Shown: positions 8,478 to 18,124, numbered from the stretch's first letter. The stretch: DNA of 64,000 bases from Pseudomonas sp. JAI120 (GCF_014207255.1 NZ_JACHCZ010000002.1:682001-746000); one strand, 5' to 3'. Notes: a model not told the origin generated them from the sequence alone. A program made the numbers and translations.

Positions 8478-9227
8478 TCATGGCATGACATCGCCGGAGT
8501 TCGGGCCCAGGGTCTGGCCGACGAACAGGTTGCCACCCGGCTCACTGGCCAGCAGCACAGCGGTGGGCGCCACTTCGTCCGCCAGGCCGAAGCGCCCCAA
8601 GGGCAGCTCCTTGGCCTTGGCGCGCTTCCAATCGTCACTGATGCCGCCCACTAACGGCGTCTCGATCGGGCCGGGGGCGATGGCGTTGACCAGCACGTTA
8701 TCCTTGGCCACTTCCAACGCCAGGGATTTGGTAAAGCCGATCACCCCGGCCTTGGCGGCCGCGTAGTGGGTCAGTTCGGCGCCGCCCTTGATGCCCAGTT
8801 GCGACGCCACGTTGATGATCCGTCCCCAGCCCTGCGCGAGCATATGCGGCAAGGCGCGCTGGCTGGCGACGAACACGCTGGTGAGGTCGACGCGCAGCAT
8901 GTCGTTCCACATCTCGATGGACAGGTCGACGCAACGCGCCTGGGTAAGCATCCCGGCATTGTTGACCAGGATATCGATGCCGCCGAAGTGTTCGACGCAA
9001 CGGTCGACACTGGCCTGGGCACCTTCGACCGTGCCGACATCGGCCACGCACTCGACCACTTCGGCGCCGAGGTTGCGGCAGGTGATTGCGGTTTCGGCGA
9101 GGCTGGCGGCGTTGCGGTCGGCCAATAGCAGACGCGCGCCTTCAACGGCGTAGGCGCGGGCGATGGCGGCACCGATGCCGCTGCCGGCACCGGTGATCAC
9201 GGCGCGGCGGCTGGTCAGTTGGTTCAT
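8478..9227 (-). CDS. SDR family NAD(P)-dependent oxidoreductase
   Basis: A 249-residue classical short-chain dehydrogenase: cofactor motif TGAGSGIG near the N-terminus, NNAG in strand 4, a catalytic Ser in INVASQLG and the YAAAK active-site motif, ending in FVGQTLGPNSGDVMP. The start was moved to the ATG at 9227 because AGGAG lies seven bases upstream and the longer frame adds only non-homologous residues. It is the fifth gene of the amidase operon, separated from the other SDR gene by a REP hairpin. The substrate is unknown; FabG-like activity on a hydroxy or keto intermediate is the general expectation. Confidence 0.9.
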   Translation of the reverse strand: MNQLTSRRAVITGAGSGIGAAIARAYAVEGARLLLADRNAASLAETAITCRNLGAEVVECVADVGTVEGAQASVDRCVEHFGGIDILVNNAGMLTQARCVDLSIEMWNDMLRVDLTSVFVASQRALPHMLAQGWGRIINVASQLGIKGGAELTHYAAAKAGVIGFTKSLALEVAKDNVLVNAIAPGPIETPLVGGISDDWKRAKAKELPLGRFGLADEVAPTAVLLASEPGGNLFVGQTLGPNSGDVMP

Positions 9228-9255
9228 GCAAAAACTCCTGAAAAATTCCACTTCC

Positions 9256-9287
9256 AATGTGGGAGGGGGCTTGCCCCCTCCCACATT
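9256..9287. repeat. REP hairpin between the two SDR genes
   Basis: A near-perfect palindrome, AATGTGGGAGGGGGC and its complement separated by TT, of the GTGGGAGGGGGC repeat class seen elsewhere in the window. It lies inside the operon and may act as an mRNA-stabilising or attenuating hairpin. It has no U-run on the minus strand, so full termination is not expected. Confidence 0.85.
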
Positions 9288-9304
9288 TGGATCAAGTACA
9301 TCAG

Positions 9305-10066
9305 TCAGTCAGGCCAGCGCACGGTCAGGCCGCCGTCGATGACGATGCTCTGCCCGGTCAAATAACTCGACGCCTCACTGGTCAAGAACTGCACCAGCGA
9401 CGCCACTTCATCTGCGCGCCCTACCCGCCCCAGCGGAATCGCCCGCGCGGCCTTGGCCAGGCCTTCCGGGCCGAGGGAGTTCTTCGCATCCAGCGATTGC
9501 GGTGTCTCGATCAACCCCGGGATCACCGCATTGCAGCGAATGCCCAGGGGCGCCAACTCCACCGCCAGCGAGCGGCACAACCCCGGCACACCAGCCTTGG
9601 CTGCGGCGTAATGGCTGTGTTCCTGCCAGCCATACACGCCGCCGGCAATCGAAGAGATCGCCACCAGCGCGCCGCCTTCGTTCATATGCCGCGTCGCCGC
9701 GCGGAAGGTGCGCATCACCCCCGTGAGGTCGACATTGAGCATCTCGTTCCATAACTCATCGGTCATTTCCAGCAGCGGCGCACGGCGCAGCAAACCGGCG
9801 TTGGCCACCGCGTAATCCAGCCGGCCGAAATGCTGTACCGCCTGTTCGGCGAGGGCGTCCACCGAGGCGGTATCGCCCACGTCCAGCGGTAACATCAGGC
9901 ACTCGCCCCCCGCCTCCTCCACCTGCGACACGGTGGTGCTCGGGTCGTGGGGATCGGCCGGATAATACCCGCCCACCACCGCGACGCCGCTGCGTGCATA
10001 GGCCACGGCGAGGGCTTGGCCAATGCCACTGGCGGCACCGGTAATCAGCGCAACTTTACGGCTCAT
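9305..10066 (-). CDS. SDR family oxidoreductase
   Basis: A 253-residue classical SDR with TGAASGIG at residues 9-16 of the chosen start, an ANAG version of NNAG, catalytic Ser in ISSIAGG, and YAAAK. The C-terminus [20 protein letters not shown] is of FabG/BudC type. The ATG at 10066 is preceded by AAGGAG with six-base spacing, and an upstream in-frame ATG lacks support. It follows the MFS gene by 10 bp in the same operon. It is clearly diverged from the neighbouring SDR, so the pair probably catalyses two different oxidation steps rather than being a recent duplication. Confidence 0.9.
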   Translation of the reverse strand: MSRKVALITGAASGIGQALAVAYARSGVAVVGGYYPADPHDPSTTVSQVEEAGGECLMLPLDVGDTASVDALAEQAVQHFGRLDYAVANAGLLRRAPLLEMTDELWNEMLNVDLTGVMRTFRAATRHMNEGGALVAISSIAGGVYGWQEHSHYAAAKAGVPGLCRSLAVELAPLGIRCNAVIPGLIETPQSLDAKNSLGPEGLAKAARAIPLGRVGRADEVASLVQFLTSEASSYLTGQSIVIDGGLTVRWPD

Positions 10067-10076
10067 CACATTCTCC

Positions 10077-11417
10077 TTACTGAACGGTTTCCGGACGCAC
10101 ATGGCGGGCGGCAAACATCAGCGCGCCGGACAAGAAGCACGGCAGCGCGCCGAACCACAGCGCGGCGGTCTGCCAGTCACTGCCGGCGGACAACACCTGG
10201 GTCGCACCAAAACCTGCGACCACGGCACCAATCGGGCCCATGGCATGGATGATCGCGCCGCCGGTGGCGCGGATGCTGGTGGGGAAACTTTCACTGATAA
10301 AGAACAGCGCCGCCGAGTACGGCCCGATCAGGAAGAACAGGCCCAGGCTGTACAGCCCGACCACCATCGGCATATTGCTCGGACCAAACAGCATGCCGGC
10401 AAACGCCAGGCCGCCGAGCATCCAACCCAGGCCGATGACGTTACGACGGCCGATCTTGTCGCCCATCCAGCCGTGGCTGAGGTAGCCGCAGTAACCCACC
10501 AGGTTCGACAGCACGAGGATGATCAGCGAGTTCTCGAACGAGATGTGGTGCACGCTGACGATCACCGAAGTGCCGAGCACGCTGAACACCTGGATCGCTG
10601 CCCAGTTGAGCAGCAGCGCAGCGCCGATCACCAGCGTGGCGCGACGGGCCGGGCCACGGAAGGCCGCCTTGAGACCGGCCTTGCTGTGTTCGTCGTAGTC
10701 CACGCCGTAGGTCACGGCAACGTTTTGCGCTTCTTTCACCGCGCCGCTTTTACGCAGTTGGCTGATGCGCTGGTGGATCTGGAACTGCGGGCTCTCCTTG
10801 AGCTTGCGCGCCATGATCGCGATCACCACCGCGGGGATCGCGGCGAAGATGAAGCAACCCTGCCAGCCGATGATCGGCAGCAACAGCGCGGTCAAACCGG
10901 CGGCGATCAACGCACCGACCGGCCAGCCGCCCTGCACCAGGCTGTAGATGAAGCCGCGACGCTTGGTCAGTCGCGGGTCTTCTGACGCACCATACAACTC
11001 GGTCAGATAGGTGGCGTTGACGGTTTCTTCGGCATACCCCAGGCCGCCCAGCGAACGGATCAGAATCAGCGGCGACTTGCCCCACGCCCCGCCAATGGCG
11101 GTCAGTGCCGAGCACAGTGCGGAACCGGCCACGGTGAAAATAATCCCTTTGCGCCGCCCCAGCTTGTCGACGATCGGCCCGATGGCCAAGGCGACGACGG
11201 CGGTACCCACCGCCACCCAAGTCGCGATTTCAGCTTGCTCCACTTCACCCCAGCCAAAGTGCCGGCCGATCTCCGGCAGCAAGGTGCCGAACAGGATGAA
11301 GTCATACACCGCAAACACCCAGGCGAAAAACGCGATCCAGGTGGCGAAGCGCACTTCCTGGGACGTCAGTTGCCGGGGTTTCCAGCCAGTCAGGTCAAGC
11401 TTGTTGTAGATGGACAT
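10077..11417 (-). CDS. MFS transporter (metabolite:H+ symporter type)
   Basis: A 446-residue major facilitator protein with about 12 hydrophobic segments. The first cytoplasmic loop carries [13 protein letters not shown] and the second-half equivalent is [14 protein letters not shown], matching the MFS signature (G-x3-D-x-x-G-R-R). The large central loop is at about residues 200-240. Placement between catabolic enzymes suggests uptake of the pathway substrate. The ATG at 11417 ([12 protein letters not shown]) has GAGG upstream; the longer frame begins inside the preceding gene and is not credible. Confidence 0.9.
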   Translation of the reverse strand: MSIYNKLDLTGWKPRQLTSQEVRFATWIAFFAWVFAVYDFILFGTLLPEIGRHFGWGEVEQAEIATWVAVGTAVVALAIGPIVDKLGRRKGIIFTVAGSALCSALTAIGGAWGKSPLILIRSLGGLGYAEETVNATYLTELYGASEDPRLTKRRGFIYSLVQGGWPVGALIAAGLTALLLPIIGWQGCFIFAAIPAVVIAIMARKLKESPQFQIHQRISQLRKSGAVKEAQNVAVTYGVDYDEHSKAGLKAAFRGPARRATLVIGAALLLNWAAIQVFSVLGTSVIVSVHHISFENSLIILVLSNLVGYCGYLSHGWMGDKIGRRNVIGLGWMLGGLAFAGMLFGPSNMPMVVGLYSLGLFFLIGPYSAALFFISESFPTSIRATGGAIIHAMGPIGAVVAGFGATQVLSAGSDWQTAALWFGALPCFLSGALMFAARHVRPETVQ

Positions 11418-11455
11418 AATCGCGCCTCGGGAGGTGGGGGCTGCTTGGGTTGGGA

Positions 11456-12334
11456 TCAGGTACGCGGTTGGCGGCGGATAAAGTCGTCGGCGATTTCGTC
11501 GAAGGTGACGAAGCGCACGCCGGCATGGCTCTGGATGTGTTCGATCAAGCGCTCGAGCATCAGCAGCACTTGCGGGCGGCCGGACACGTCGGGGTGGATG
11601 GTCATGGTGAACACCGCGTGTTCGTGCTCGCGGTAGACCCAGTCGAACTGGTCGCGCCACATTTCTTCGAGGTGACGCGGGTTGACGAAACCGTGGCTGT
11701 TGGGGGCTTTCTTGATGAACATCATCGGCGGCAGGTCGTCGAGGTACCAGTTGGCCGGGATCTCCACCAGGTCGGTTTCTTCACCGCGCACCAGGGGTTT
11801 CATCCAGGTGTCGGGGTGCTGGCTGTAGTCGATCTTGGTCCAGCTGTCGCCCTTGCGCACGTAGTAGGGGTGGAAGTCGTTGTGCATCAGGCTGTGGTCG
11901 TACTTGATGCCTTTCTTCAGCAGCAGCTCGTTGGTGACCTTGCTGAATTCCCACCACGGCGCAACGTAGCCGGTGGGACGCTTGCCGGTGACTTGGGTGA
12001 TCAGTTCGATGGACTTGTCGAGGACGATTTCTTCCTGCTCGGCGGTCATCGCAATCGGGTTTTCGTGGCTGTAGCCATGCACGCCGATTTCGTGACCGGC
12101 GTCGGCCACGGCCTTCATCTGCTCGGGGAAGGTTTCCATCGAGTGGCCGGGGATAAACCAGGTGGTGCGCAGGCCGTAGCGTTCGAACAGTTTGAGCAGG
12201 CGCGGCGCACCGATTTCACCAGCGAACAGGCCGCGGGAGATGTCGTCGGGCGAGTCTTCGCCGCCATAGGAACCGAGCCAGCCAGCGACGGCGTCGACGT
12301 CGACGCCAAATGCACAGAGGATGTCTTTAGCCAT
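11456..12334 (-). CDS. Polysaccharide-deacetylase-fold hydrolase, probable cyclic imide hydrolase (imidase)
   Basis: A 292-residue NodB/polysaccharide deacetylase family (CE4 fold) protein. Metal-site candidates are the Asp pair in [11 protein letters not shown] and the histidines of HGYSHENP; other conserved blocks are GYVAPWWEF and [10 protein letters not shown]. Length and wording strongly resemble the roughly 293-residue imidase described from Pseudomonas putida and the allantoinase PuuE, both members of this fold that open cyclic amide rings rather than deacetylating sugars. Being followed 12 bp upstream by an amidase supports a ring-opening then amide-hydrolysis route. It has no signal peptide, so it is cytoplasmic. 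GGAGA precedes the ATG. The imide substrate is inferred from family memory plus context. Confidence 0.75.
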   Translation of the reverse strand: MAKDILCAFGVDVDAVAGWLGSYGGEDSPDDISRGLFAGEIGAPRLLKLFERYGLRTTWFIPGHSMETFPEQMKAVADAGHEIGVHGYSHENPIAMTAEQEEIVLDKSIELITQVTGKRPTGYVAPWWEFSKVTNELLLKKGIKYDHSLMHNDFHPYYVRKGDSWTKIDYSQHPDTWMKPLVRGEETDLVEIPANWYLDDLPPMMFIKKAPNSHGFVNPRHLEEMWRDQFDWVYREHEHAVFTMTIHPDVSGRPQVLLMLERLIEHIQSHAGVRFVTFDEIADDFIRRQPRT

Positions 12335-12345
12335 GGTGTGTCTCC

Positions 12346-13677
12346 TTAAATGTTGAGTACGGATTCGACGGATAAGGCCGCGCGCAACAGCCGCGCGTCT
12401 TCTCCTGTCGGGGCGCTGAGCAGCAGCCCGGTGGGCAGGCCCTGGGCATCACGGCCACTGGGTAAGCTGACGCCTGGCATGTCGAGAAAGCTGCCGGGCA
12501 TGGTCAGGCGCAGGGTGGCGAGGTTGGTTTTGACGAACAGTTCGTCGTCGGCTTCAAGCGGTGCCAACGCCGGGGCGACATGGGCGACGGTGGGGGTGAT
12601 CAGGATCGCGCCGTCGAGGTCGTCGAGCAGTTGCTGTTGCAGGCGGCGACGCGCCTCGGTCAGGTGGATCAGTTGGCTGGCCGGCAATCCGCGCGCGGCT
12701 TCAAGGCGGCGGCGCACGCGGGGGTCGAGGTGCTCGGCATCAGTGCTGTCGAGCAGGGCCTGGTGCAGGGCGAAGGCTTCGAACGCGCCGAGCCAGCCTT
12801 GGTGCTTGATGAGGTCCAGGGTGGCCTGGAACGGGGGGCTTTCACGCTCTTCAATCAGCGCGCCTTCCGCCTTCAGTCGCTCAACGGCGCGCAGCAGGTT
12901 GTTGCGCACGGCAGGCTCCACGTCGGCCAGCACGCCCTGTTCCAACACAAAACGCTGCCCTTTCAGGCGGCGGGCACTGTGCTGCTGGGTACGGCCATGG
13001 AGCAGGTCGTCGATGGCCAAGGCATCGCGCACGCTGCGCGTCAACGGACCGAGGCTGTCGAGGGAGTGGGCCAAGGGAAACACACCGTCGCGGCTGTAGC
13101 GTCGGCTGCTGCTGCGGTACCCCACCAATCCGTTGAGCGCCGCCGGAATGCGGATGGAACCGGCGGTGTCGGTGCCCATGGCGATCGGCACGATACCGGC
13201 CGCGACCGCCACCGCCGACCCGGACGACGAGCCGCCGGGAATGCGCGCCTGGTCCGTGCCATGGGGATTGTGCGGCGTACCGAAATGCGGGTTCAGGCCC
13301 AACCCGGAATAGGCCAGTTCGCTGAGGTTGGTCTTGCCGACGCTGACCATCCCGGCACGGCACAACAGGCCCACACTGGGGGCGTCGAGCAACGCGGCGG
13401 GCGCAGTACGGCGGTAGGCGGCGCCCGCGGTGGTGATGCTGCCGGCCACATCGAACAGGTCTTTCCAGGCCAGGGGTACGCCGTCGAACACGCTCAAGGG
13501 CTGGCCGGCACGCCAACGGGCGGCGGACGCTTCGGCTTCACGGCGGGCGCGCTCGGCGGTCAGGGAAATAAATACGCTGGTCGAGCGGCTCGCTTGATCG
13601 AGTGCCTGCTCAAGGACTTGCACCGGGTCGCTGCGACCGCTGGCGAAATCCTCGGCCAGTGAAGTGGCGTCTGACAT
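12346..13677 (-). CDS. Amidase signature family hydrolase (candidate half-amidase)
   Basis: A 443-residue amidase-signature enzyme with the Ser-cisSer-Lys machinery visible: Lys in AWKDLFDV, the Gly/Ser-rich loop [15 protein letters not shown], and the nucleophile segment [20 protein letters not shown]. The family hydrolyses amides to acid plus ammonia. As first gene of the operon beside an imidase-like enzyme, a sensible job is cleaving the half-amide released by ring opening. GAGG lies eight bases before the ATG, and the divergent promoter region with ATGTAC palindromes lies directly upstream. Confidence 0.88.
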   Translation of the reverse strand: MSDATSLAEDFASGRSDPVQVLEQALDQASRSTSVFISLTAERARREAEASAARWRAGQPLSVFDGVPLAWKDLFDVAGSITTAGAAYRRTAPAALLDAPSVGLLCRAGMVSVGKTNLSELAYSGLGLNPHFGTPHNPHGTDQARIPGGSSSGSAVAVAAGIVPIAMGTDTAGSIRIPAALNGLVGYRSSSRRYSRDGVFPLAHSLDSLGPLTRSVRDALAIDDLLHGRTQQHSARRLKGQRFVLEQGVLADVEPAVRNNLLRAVERLKAEGALIEERESPPFQATLDLIKHQGWLGAFEAFALHQALLDSTDAEHLDPRVRRRLEAARGLPASQLIHLTEARRRLQQQLLDDLDGAILITPTVAHVAPALAPLEADDELFVKTNLATLRLTMPGSFLDMPGVSLPSGRDAQGLPTGLLLSAPTGEDARLLRAALSVESVLNI

Positions 13678-13696
13678 CAGGGAAACCTCATAAAAC

Positions 13697-13720
13697 GTAC
13701 ATATTCATAAAATGTACATT
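13697..13720. promoter_or_regulatory. Putative operator: ATGTAC/GTACAT boxes upstream of the amidase operon
   Basis: GTACAT at 13697-13702 is followed by the perfect palindrome AATGTACATT at 13711-13720. The pair lies 20-43 bases before the amidase ATG, where a repressor would block transcription. The same boxes recur at 13861-13887 in the same intergenic region, which suggests binding by the adjacent GntR-family protein. This is inference from repetition only. Confidence 0.5.
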
Positions 13721-13860
13721 TTACAAAGGCAGCTTTCGTGCCAGTCTCTGCGTAGCGCTCTTGACGCGATTACGCATTTTTACCCAGAGCTACGGGATAG
13801 ATGGTGTTGCTCGATGGAAAAAAACCTTGCGCCACGCTTGCGAAGCGCCTCCGATGAAAT

Positions 13861-13887
13861 AATGTACCTTTTATTAATAAGTACATT
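13861..13887. promoter_or_regulatory. Putative operator: AATGTAC-N13-GTACATT inverted repeat
   Basis: Perfect 7-bp arms (13861-13867 and 13881-13887) flank an AT-rich 13-base centre. The element lies about 80-108 bases upstream of the GntR-family gene and repeats the boxes found near the amidase start. An architecture with two spaced sites could suit a regulator carrying two winged-helix domains. Confidence 0.5.
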
Positions 13888-13968
13888 TTGGTGCAGAAAA
13901 GTAACATTCCTACATTCAAGGCCCCAAAAAAGTGCCACCGACGTGGCGCAGAGTGACAGGCGCAACTT

Positions 13969-15003
13969 ATGAGAGAATCCCCGGCCACCGTCCTACATGC
14001 CTTTGAGAAATCGATGAAAGCAGTGTCCGCCTCGGCCTCCCGTTACGCGATGATTCACCAGGTGTTGCGCGACGCGATCGTCAACGGCACCGCCCGCCAT
14101 GGCCTGGTATTGCTGGAAGCGCCCCTGGCCGAACTGTTCGGCACCAGCCGCGTGCCGGTGCGCAAGGCGCTGGACCTGCTGCACGCTGAGGGCTTGATCT
14201 GCCGTTTCAACGGCCGGGGTTACCTGATTAACCCCGAAGGCCTGGCCATGGAACCGCTGCGCCTGCCCCTGAGCCATGCGCACCTGGGCCTCAATGGCGA
14301 GGCCGAACTGGTGGACACCCGGCCGCTGGGCGAGCGCATCGTCGAGGAAATCGGCGCGGCGCTGTCCACCTGCATCGCCTTTGGCCATTACCGCCTGGAT
14401 GAACAGGCCGCCGCCGACCACTATGGCGTCAGCCGCGCGGTGGTGCGTGAGGCGCTGATGCGCCTGCGCGACCGTGGCCTGGTGGAAAAAGAGCCCTATT
14501 CCCAATGGCTGGCGGGGCCACTGACCGCGCGGGAGGTCACCGAGGATTACGAACTGCGCGCCTGCCTGGAACCCGAAGCCCTGCGCCAAAGTGCCCCGAA
14601 CCTCGACCGCGACATGCTTGAAGCCATGCTGCAGCGCGTGCTGGATGCCCAGGACAGCCCGCAGTGCAGCCTGGAAGCCATCGAGCAGATCGAAGAGGAC
14701 CTGCACCAGCGCTGCCTGGCCGGCCTGCAAAACCGCAAGATTGCCGCGCTGATTCGCCAAGGCCAGAGCCCGATGATTATCAGCCGGATTTTTTACCGAT
14801 TGCTGGGGATCGGCGCTGATCCGGCGATGCTCGCCGAACATCGCTTGATTCTGGAACTGCTGCTGCATGGCGCATTCGATGCGGCCGCGTTGAACCTGCG
14901 CGAGCATTTGCAGCGGGCGCGGCAGCGGATGTTGCAGCGTCTGAAAGTGCTGTCGGTGCTGCCAGAACAGCCACTCCCCGCCTACCTCCACAAAATCAGC
15001 TGA
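13969..15003 (+). CDS. GntR-family (FadR/FCD-type) regulator with two tandem winged-helix domains
   Basis: A 344-residue transcription factor. A first GntR helix-turn-helix spans roughly residues 22-78 (LAELFGTSRVPVRKALDLLH), and a second, classical one spans roughly 112-165 (AADHYGVSRAVVREALMRLR). They are followed by a helical FCD-like effector domain (DYELRACLEPEALR) to the C-terminus. Most GntR/FCD regulators have one winged helix and about 230-250 residues, so this protein carries an extra DNA-binding module. It is divergent from the amidase operon and is its likely regulator. A weak ribosome site precedes the ATG at 13969; an in-frame ATG at 14014 is an alternative that would keep both domains. 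Confidence 0.85.
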   Translation: MRESPATVLHAFEKSMKAVSASASRYAMIHQVLRDAIVNGTARHGLVLLEAPLAELFGTSRVPVRKALDLLHAEGLICRFNGRGYLINPEGLAMEPLRLPLSHAHLGLNGEAELVDTRPLGERIVEEIGAALSTCIAFGHYRLDEQAAADHYGVSRAVVREALMRLRDRGLVEKEPYSQWLAGPLTAREVTEDYELRACLEPEALRQSAPNLDRDMLEAMLQRVLDAQDSPQCSLEAIEQIEEDLHQRCLAGLQNRKIAALIRQGQSPMIISRIFYRLLGIGADPAMLAEHRLILELLLHGAFDAAALNLREHLQRARQRMLQRLKVLSVLPEQPLPAYLHKIS

Positions 15004-15122
15004 CCCACATTGACCAAGTCGCCGCAGTAATTTCATGCAATATGTTGCTATCTCACCCCCACCATTGAAACCACTGCTACCCCGCCCCATCTAACCTGCA
15101 TACTTCCTTATGCAGGTGCCCC

Positions 15123-17543
15123 ATGAGCGACCAGCAAGAATTCCCTGATTACGACCTCAACGATTACGCCGACCCCGAAAACGCTGAAACCCCTTCGTCC
15201 AATACCGGCCTGGCCCTGCCTGGGCAAAACCTGCCGGACAAGGTCTACATCATCCCGATCCACAATCGGCCGTTCTTCCCGGCGCAAGTGCTGCCGGTGA
15301 TCGTCAACGAAGAGCCGTGGGCCGAGACCCTGGAGCTGGTGAGCAAATCCGACCACCACTCCCTCGCCCTGTTCTTCATGGACACGCCACCGGAAGACCC
15401 ACGCCATTTCGACACCTCCGCCCTGCCGCTGTACGGCACCCTGGTGAAGGTGCACCACGCCAGCCGCGAAAACGGCAAGCTGCAATTCGTCGCCCAGGGC
15501 CTGACCCGCGTGCGGATCAAAACCTGGCTCAAGCACCACCGCCCACCGTATCTGGTGGAAGTCGAATACCCGCACCAGCCAAGCGATCCGACCGACGAGG
15601 TCAAGGCCTACGGCATGGCGCTGATCAATGCGATCAAGGAACTGCTGCCGCTCAACCCGCTGTACAGCGAAGAGCTGAAGAACTACCTCAACCGCTTCAG
15701 CCCCAACGACCCGTCGCCCCTCACCGACTTCGCCGCCGCCCTCACGTCGGCCACCGGTAATGAGCTGCAGGAAGTGCTGGACTGCGTGCCAATGCTCAAA
15801 CGCATGGAAAAAGTCCTGCCGATGCTGCGCAAGGAGGTGGAAGTCGCGCGCCTGCAAAAAGAACTCTCCGCCGAGGTGAACCGCAAGATCGGCGAGCACC
15901 AGCGCGAGTTCTTCCTCAAGGAACAGCTCAAGGTCATCCAGCAGGAACTGGGCCTGACCAAGGACGACCGCAGCGCCGACGTCGAACAGTTCGAGCAACG
16001 CCTGGAGGGCAAGGTGCTGCCGGCCCAGGCGAAAAAACGTATCGATGAAGAACTGAACAAACTGTCGATCCTCGAAACCGGCTCACCGGAATACGCGGTG
16101 ACGCGCAATTACCTGGACTGGGCCACCTCGGTGCCATGGGGCGTGTATGGCGAGGACAAACTCGACCTCAAACACGCGCGCAAGGTGCTGGACAAGCACC
16201 ATGCCGGCCTGGATGACATCAAGAGCCGCATTCTCGAATTCCTTGCGGTGGGCGCCTATAAAGGCGAAGTCGCCGGCTCCATCGTGCTGCTGGTGGGCCC
16301 GCCGGGCGTGGGCAAGACCAGCGTGGGCAAATCCATCGCCGAGTCCCTCGGGCGGCCGTTCTATCGCTTCAGCGTCGGCGGCATGCGCGACGAGGCCGAG
16401 ATCAAGGGCCATCGCCGCACCTACATCGGCGCCATGCCGGGCAAGCTGGTGCAGGCGCTCAAGGACGTGGAGGTGATGAACCCGGTGATCATGCTCGACG
16501 AGATCGACAAAATGGGCCAGAGCTACCAGGGTGACCCGGCCTCGGCGCTGCTCGAAACCCTCGACCCGGAGCAGAACGTCGAATTCCTCGACCACTACCT
16601 GGACCTGCGCCTGGACCTGTCCAAGGTGCTGTTCGTGTGCACCGCCAACACCCTGGACTCGATCCCCGGCCCACTGCTGGACCGTATGGAAGTGATTCGC
16701 CTATCGGGCTATATCACCGAAGAAAAAGTCGCGATCGCCAAACGCCACCTGTGGCCAAAACAGCTGGAAAAAGCCGGCGTTTCGAAAAACAGCCTGAGCA
16801 TCAGCGACGGCGCCCTGCGCGCACTGATCGACGGGTACGCCCGCGAGGCCGGGGTGCGCCAGCTGGAGAAACAGCTGGGCAAACTGGTGCGCAAGGCGGT
16901 AGTCAAGCTGCTGGACGCGCCGAACTCGGTGATCAAGATCGGCAACAAGGACCTGGAAAGCTCCCTCGGCATGCCGGTGTTCCGCAACGAGCAGGTGCTG
17001 TCCGGTACCGGTGTGATCACCGGCCTGGCCTGGACCAGCATGGGTGGCGCGACCCTGCCGATCGAGGCGACCCGCATCCACACCCTCAATCGCGGCTTCA
17101 AGCTGACCGGGCAGTTGGGTGAGGTGATGAAAGAGTCCGCCGAAATCGCCTACAGCTATATCAGCTCCAACTTGAAGTCGTTTGGCGGCGATCCGAAGTT
17201 CTTCGACGAAGCTTTCGTGCACTTGCACGTACCGGAAGGCGCCACGCCGAAGGACGGCCCGAGCGCCGGGGTGACCATGGCCAGCGCACTGCTGTCCCTG
17301 GCCCGCAATCAAGCGCCGAAAAAAGGCGTGGCCATGACTGGCGAACTGACGTTGACCGGGCATGTGCTGCCAATTGGCGGGGTGCGTGAAAAGGTGATTG
17401 CGGCGCGGCGCCAGAAGATTCACGAACTGATTCTGCCGGAGCCGAACCGTGGCAGTTTTGAAGAGTTGCCGGAGTACCTGAAGGAAGGCATGACCGTGCA
17501 CTTTGCCAAACGCTTTGCGGATGTGGCGAAGGTGTTGTTCTGA
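15123..17543 (+). CDS. lon: ATP-dependent Lon protease (second copy, AsrA type)
   Basis: An 806-residue LonA-family protease: N-terminal substrate domain from about residue 40, coiled coil, AAA+ module with Walker A GPPGVGKTSVGK and Walker B VIMLDEIDKMG, then the proteolytic domain with catalytic Ser in PKDGPSAGVTMASAL and the downstream Lys in GGVREKVIAARR. An acidic N-terminal extension (DYDLNDYADPENAE) distinguishes it from canonical Lon. Position next to a chagasin-type inhibitor matches PA0779/PA0778 of P. aeruginosa, where PA0779 is AsrA, a Lon homologue linked to the heat-shock response to aminoglycosides. The primary lon gene would be elsewhere, near clpX. Confidence 0.93.
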   Translation: MSDQQEFPDYDLNDYADPENAETPSSNTGLALPGQNLPDKVYIIPIHNRPFFPAQVLPVIVNEEPWAETLELVSKSDHHSLALFFMDTPPEDPRHFDTSALPLYGTLVKVHHASRENGKLQFVAQGLTRVRIKTWLKHHRPPYLVEVEYPHQPSDPTDEVKAYGMALINAIKELLPLNPLYSEELKNYLNRFSPNDPSPLTDFAAALTSATGNELQEVLDCVPMLKRMEKVLPMLRKEVEVARLQKELSAEVNRKIGEHQREFFLKEQLKVIQQELGLTKDDRSADVEQFEQRLEGKVLPAQAKKRIDEELNKLSILETGSPEYAVTRNYLDWATSVPWGVYGEDKLDLKHARKVLDKHHAGLDDIKSRILEFLAVGAYKGEVAGSIVLLVGPPGVGKTSVGKSIAESLGRPFYRFSVGGMRDEAEIKGHRRTYIGAMPGKLVQALKDVEVMNPVIMLDEIDKMGQSYQGDPASALLETLDPEQNVEFLDHYLDLRLDLSKVLFVCTANTLDSIPGPLLDRMEVIRLSGYITEEKVAIAKRHLWPKQLEKAGVSKNSLSISDGALRALIDGYAREAGVRQLEKQLGKLVRKAVVKLLDAPNSVIKIGNKDLESSLGMPVFRNEQVLSGTGVITGLAWTSMGGATLPIEATRIHTLNRGFKLTGQLGEVMKESAEIAYSYISSNLKSFGGDPKFFDEAFVHLHVPEGATPKDGPSAGVTMASALLSLARNQAPKKGVAMTGELTLTGHVLPIGGVREKVIAARRQKIHELILPEPNRGSFEELPEYLKEGMTVHFAKRFADVAKVLF

Positions 17544-17569
17544 TAGAGCGCTAGCGCCTGAACTGGCCT

Positions 17570-17643
17570 CATCGGGGGCAAGCCCCCTCCCACACTTGAA
17601 TGTGTTCACACATCAACATGTGGGAGGGGGCTTGAACCCGATG
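17570..17643. repeat. REPIN: inverted pair of GTGGGAGGGGGC REP sequences
   Basis: Two REP units face each other (17570-17595 and 17619-17643), separated by a short AT-richer spacer. Each carries the TGTGGGAGGGGGCTTG core. It begins 26 bases after the lon stop codon and may contribute to 3' end formation or mRNA stability. Confidence 0.85.
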
Positions 17644-17733
17644 GCGTGAGTGGCCGCAACCTGTATCCTGCTTGTAACACCCTGTCTTATCTTCGGTTAT
17701 GCTCGGTCTTCGTCGCCAAACAACGGAGCCCCC

Positions 17734-18123
17734 ATGACCGCTGCCCGCCTGCTTCTCCCCCTGAGCCTTTGCCTGCTCGCCGCCTGCGCCAGTGCGCCGA
17801 AGCAAAACGTCACCGTGGAAGAACAGGGCGCTTGTCCGCTGCAACTCAAAACCGGGCAAAACCTGATCCTCACCCTGCCAAGCAACCCAACCACGGGTTA
17901 TCGCTGGGCCATCCAGGATTCCGCCGGCGGCGTACTGCGCGCACTGAGCCCCGAGGTGTACAGCAGCTCGGAATCCGGTGTGGTCGGTGGCGGAGGCCAG
18001 TCCACCTGGCGCTTCCAGGCTTTCACGGCCGGCCAGGGTCGTTTGCGCCTGACCTCCCAGCAACCCTGGGAACCGGAAGCCGAGCCCGCCGAGACCTTCG
18101 ACTGCGCCATTACGGTGAACTGA
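17734..18123 (+). CDS. icp: Chagasin-type inhibitor of cysteine peptidases, lipoprotein
   Basis: A 129-residue protein from the ATG at 17734. A lipoprotein signal peptide ends in LLAAC, with Cys18 as the lipidation site. The mature part has the chagasin/I42 hallmark NPTTGYRW and a following GGGGQSTWRFQAFTAG region, the loops that plug the active site of papain-like peptidases. P. aeruginosa Icp (PA0778) sits next to the AsrA Lon homologue in the same way. The predicted location is the periplasmic face of a membrane. The longer frame from 17650 would put non-signal sequence before the lipobox and is rejected. Confidence 0.88.
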   Translation: MTAARLLLPLSLCLLAACASAPKQNVTVEEQGACPLQLKTGQNLILTLPSNPTTGYRWAIQDSAGGVLRALSPEVYSSSESGVVGGGGQSTWRFQAFTAGQGRLRLTSQQPWEPEAEPAETFDCAITVN

Positions 18124-18124
18124 T

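Noticed and set aside
17570..17643. Inverted repeats considered as insertion-sequence ends or attachment sites
   Set aside because: They match the REPIN class found repeatedly in the window, with no transposase, integrase or target duplication.
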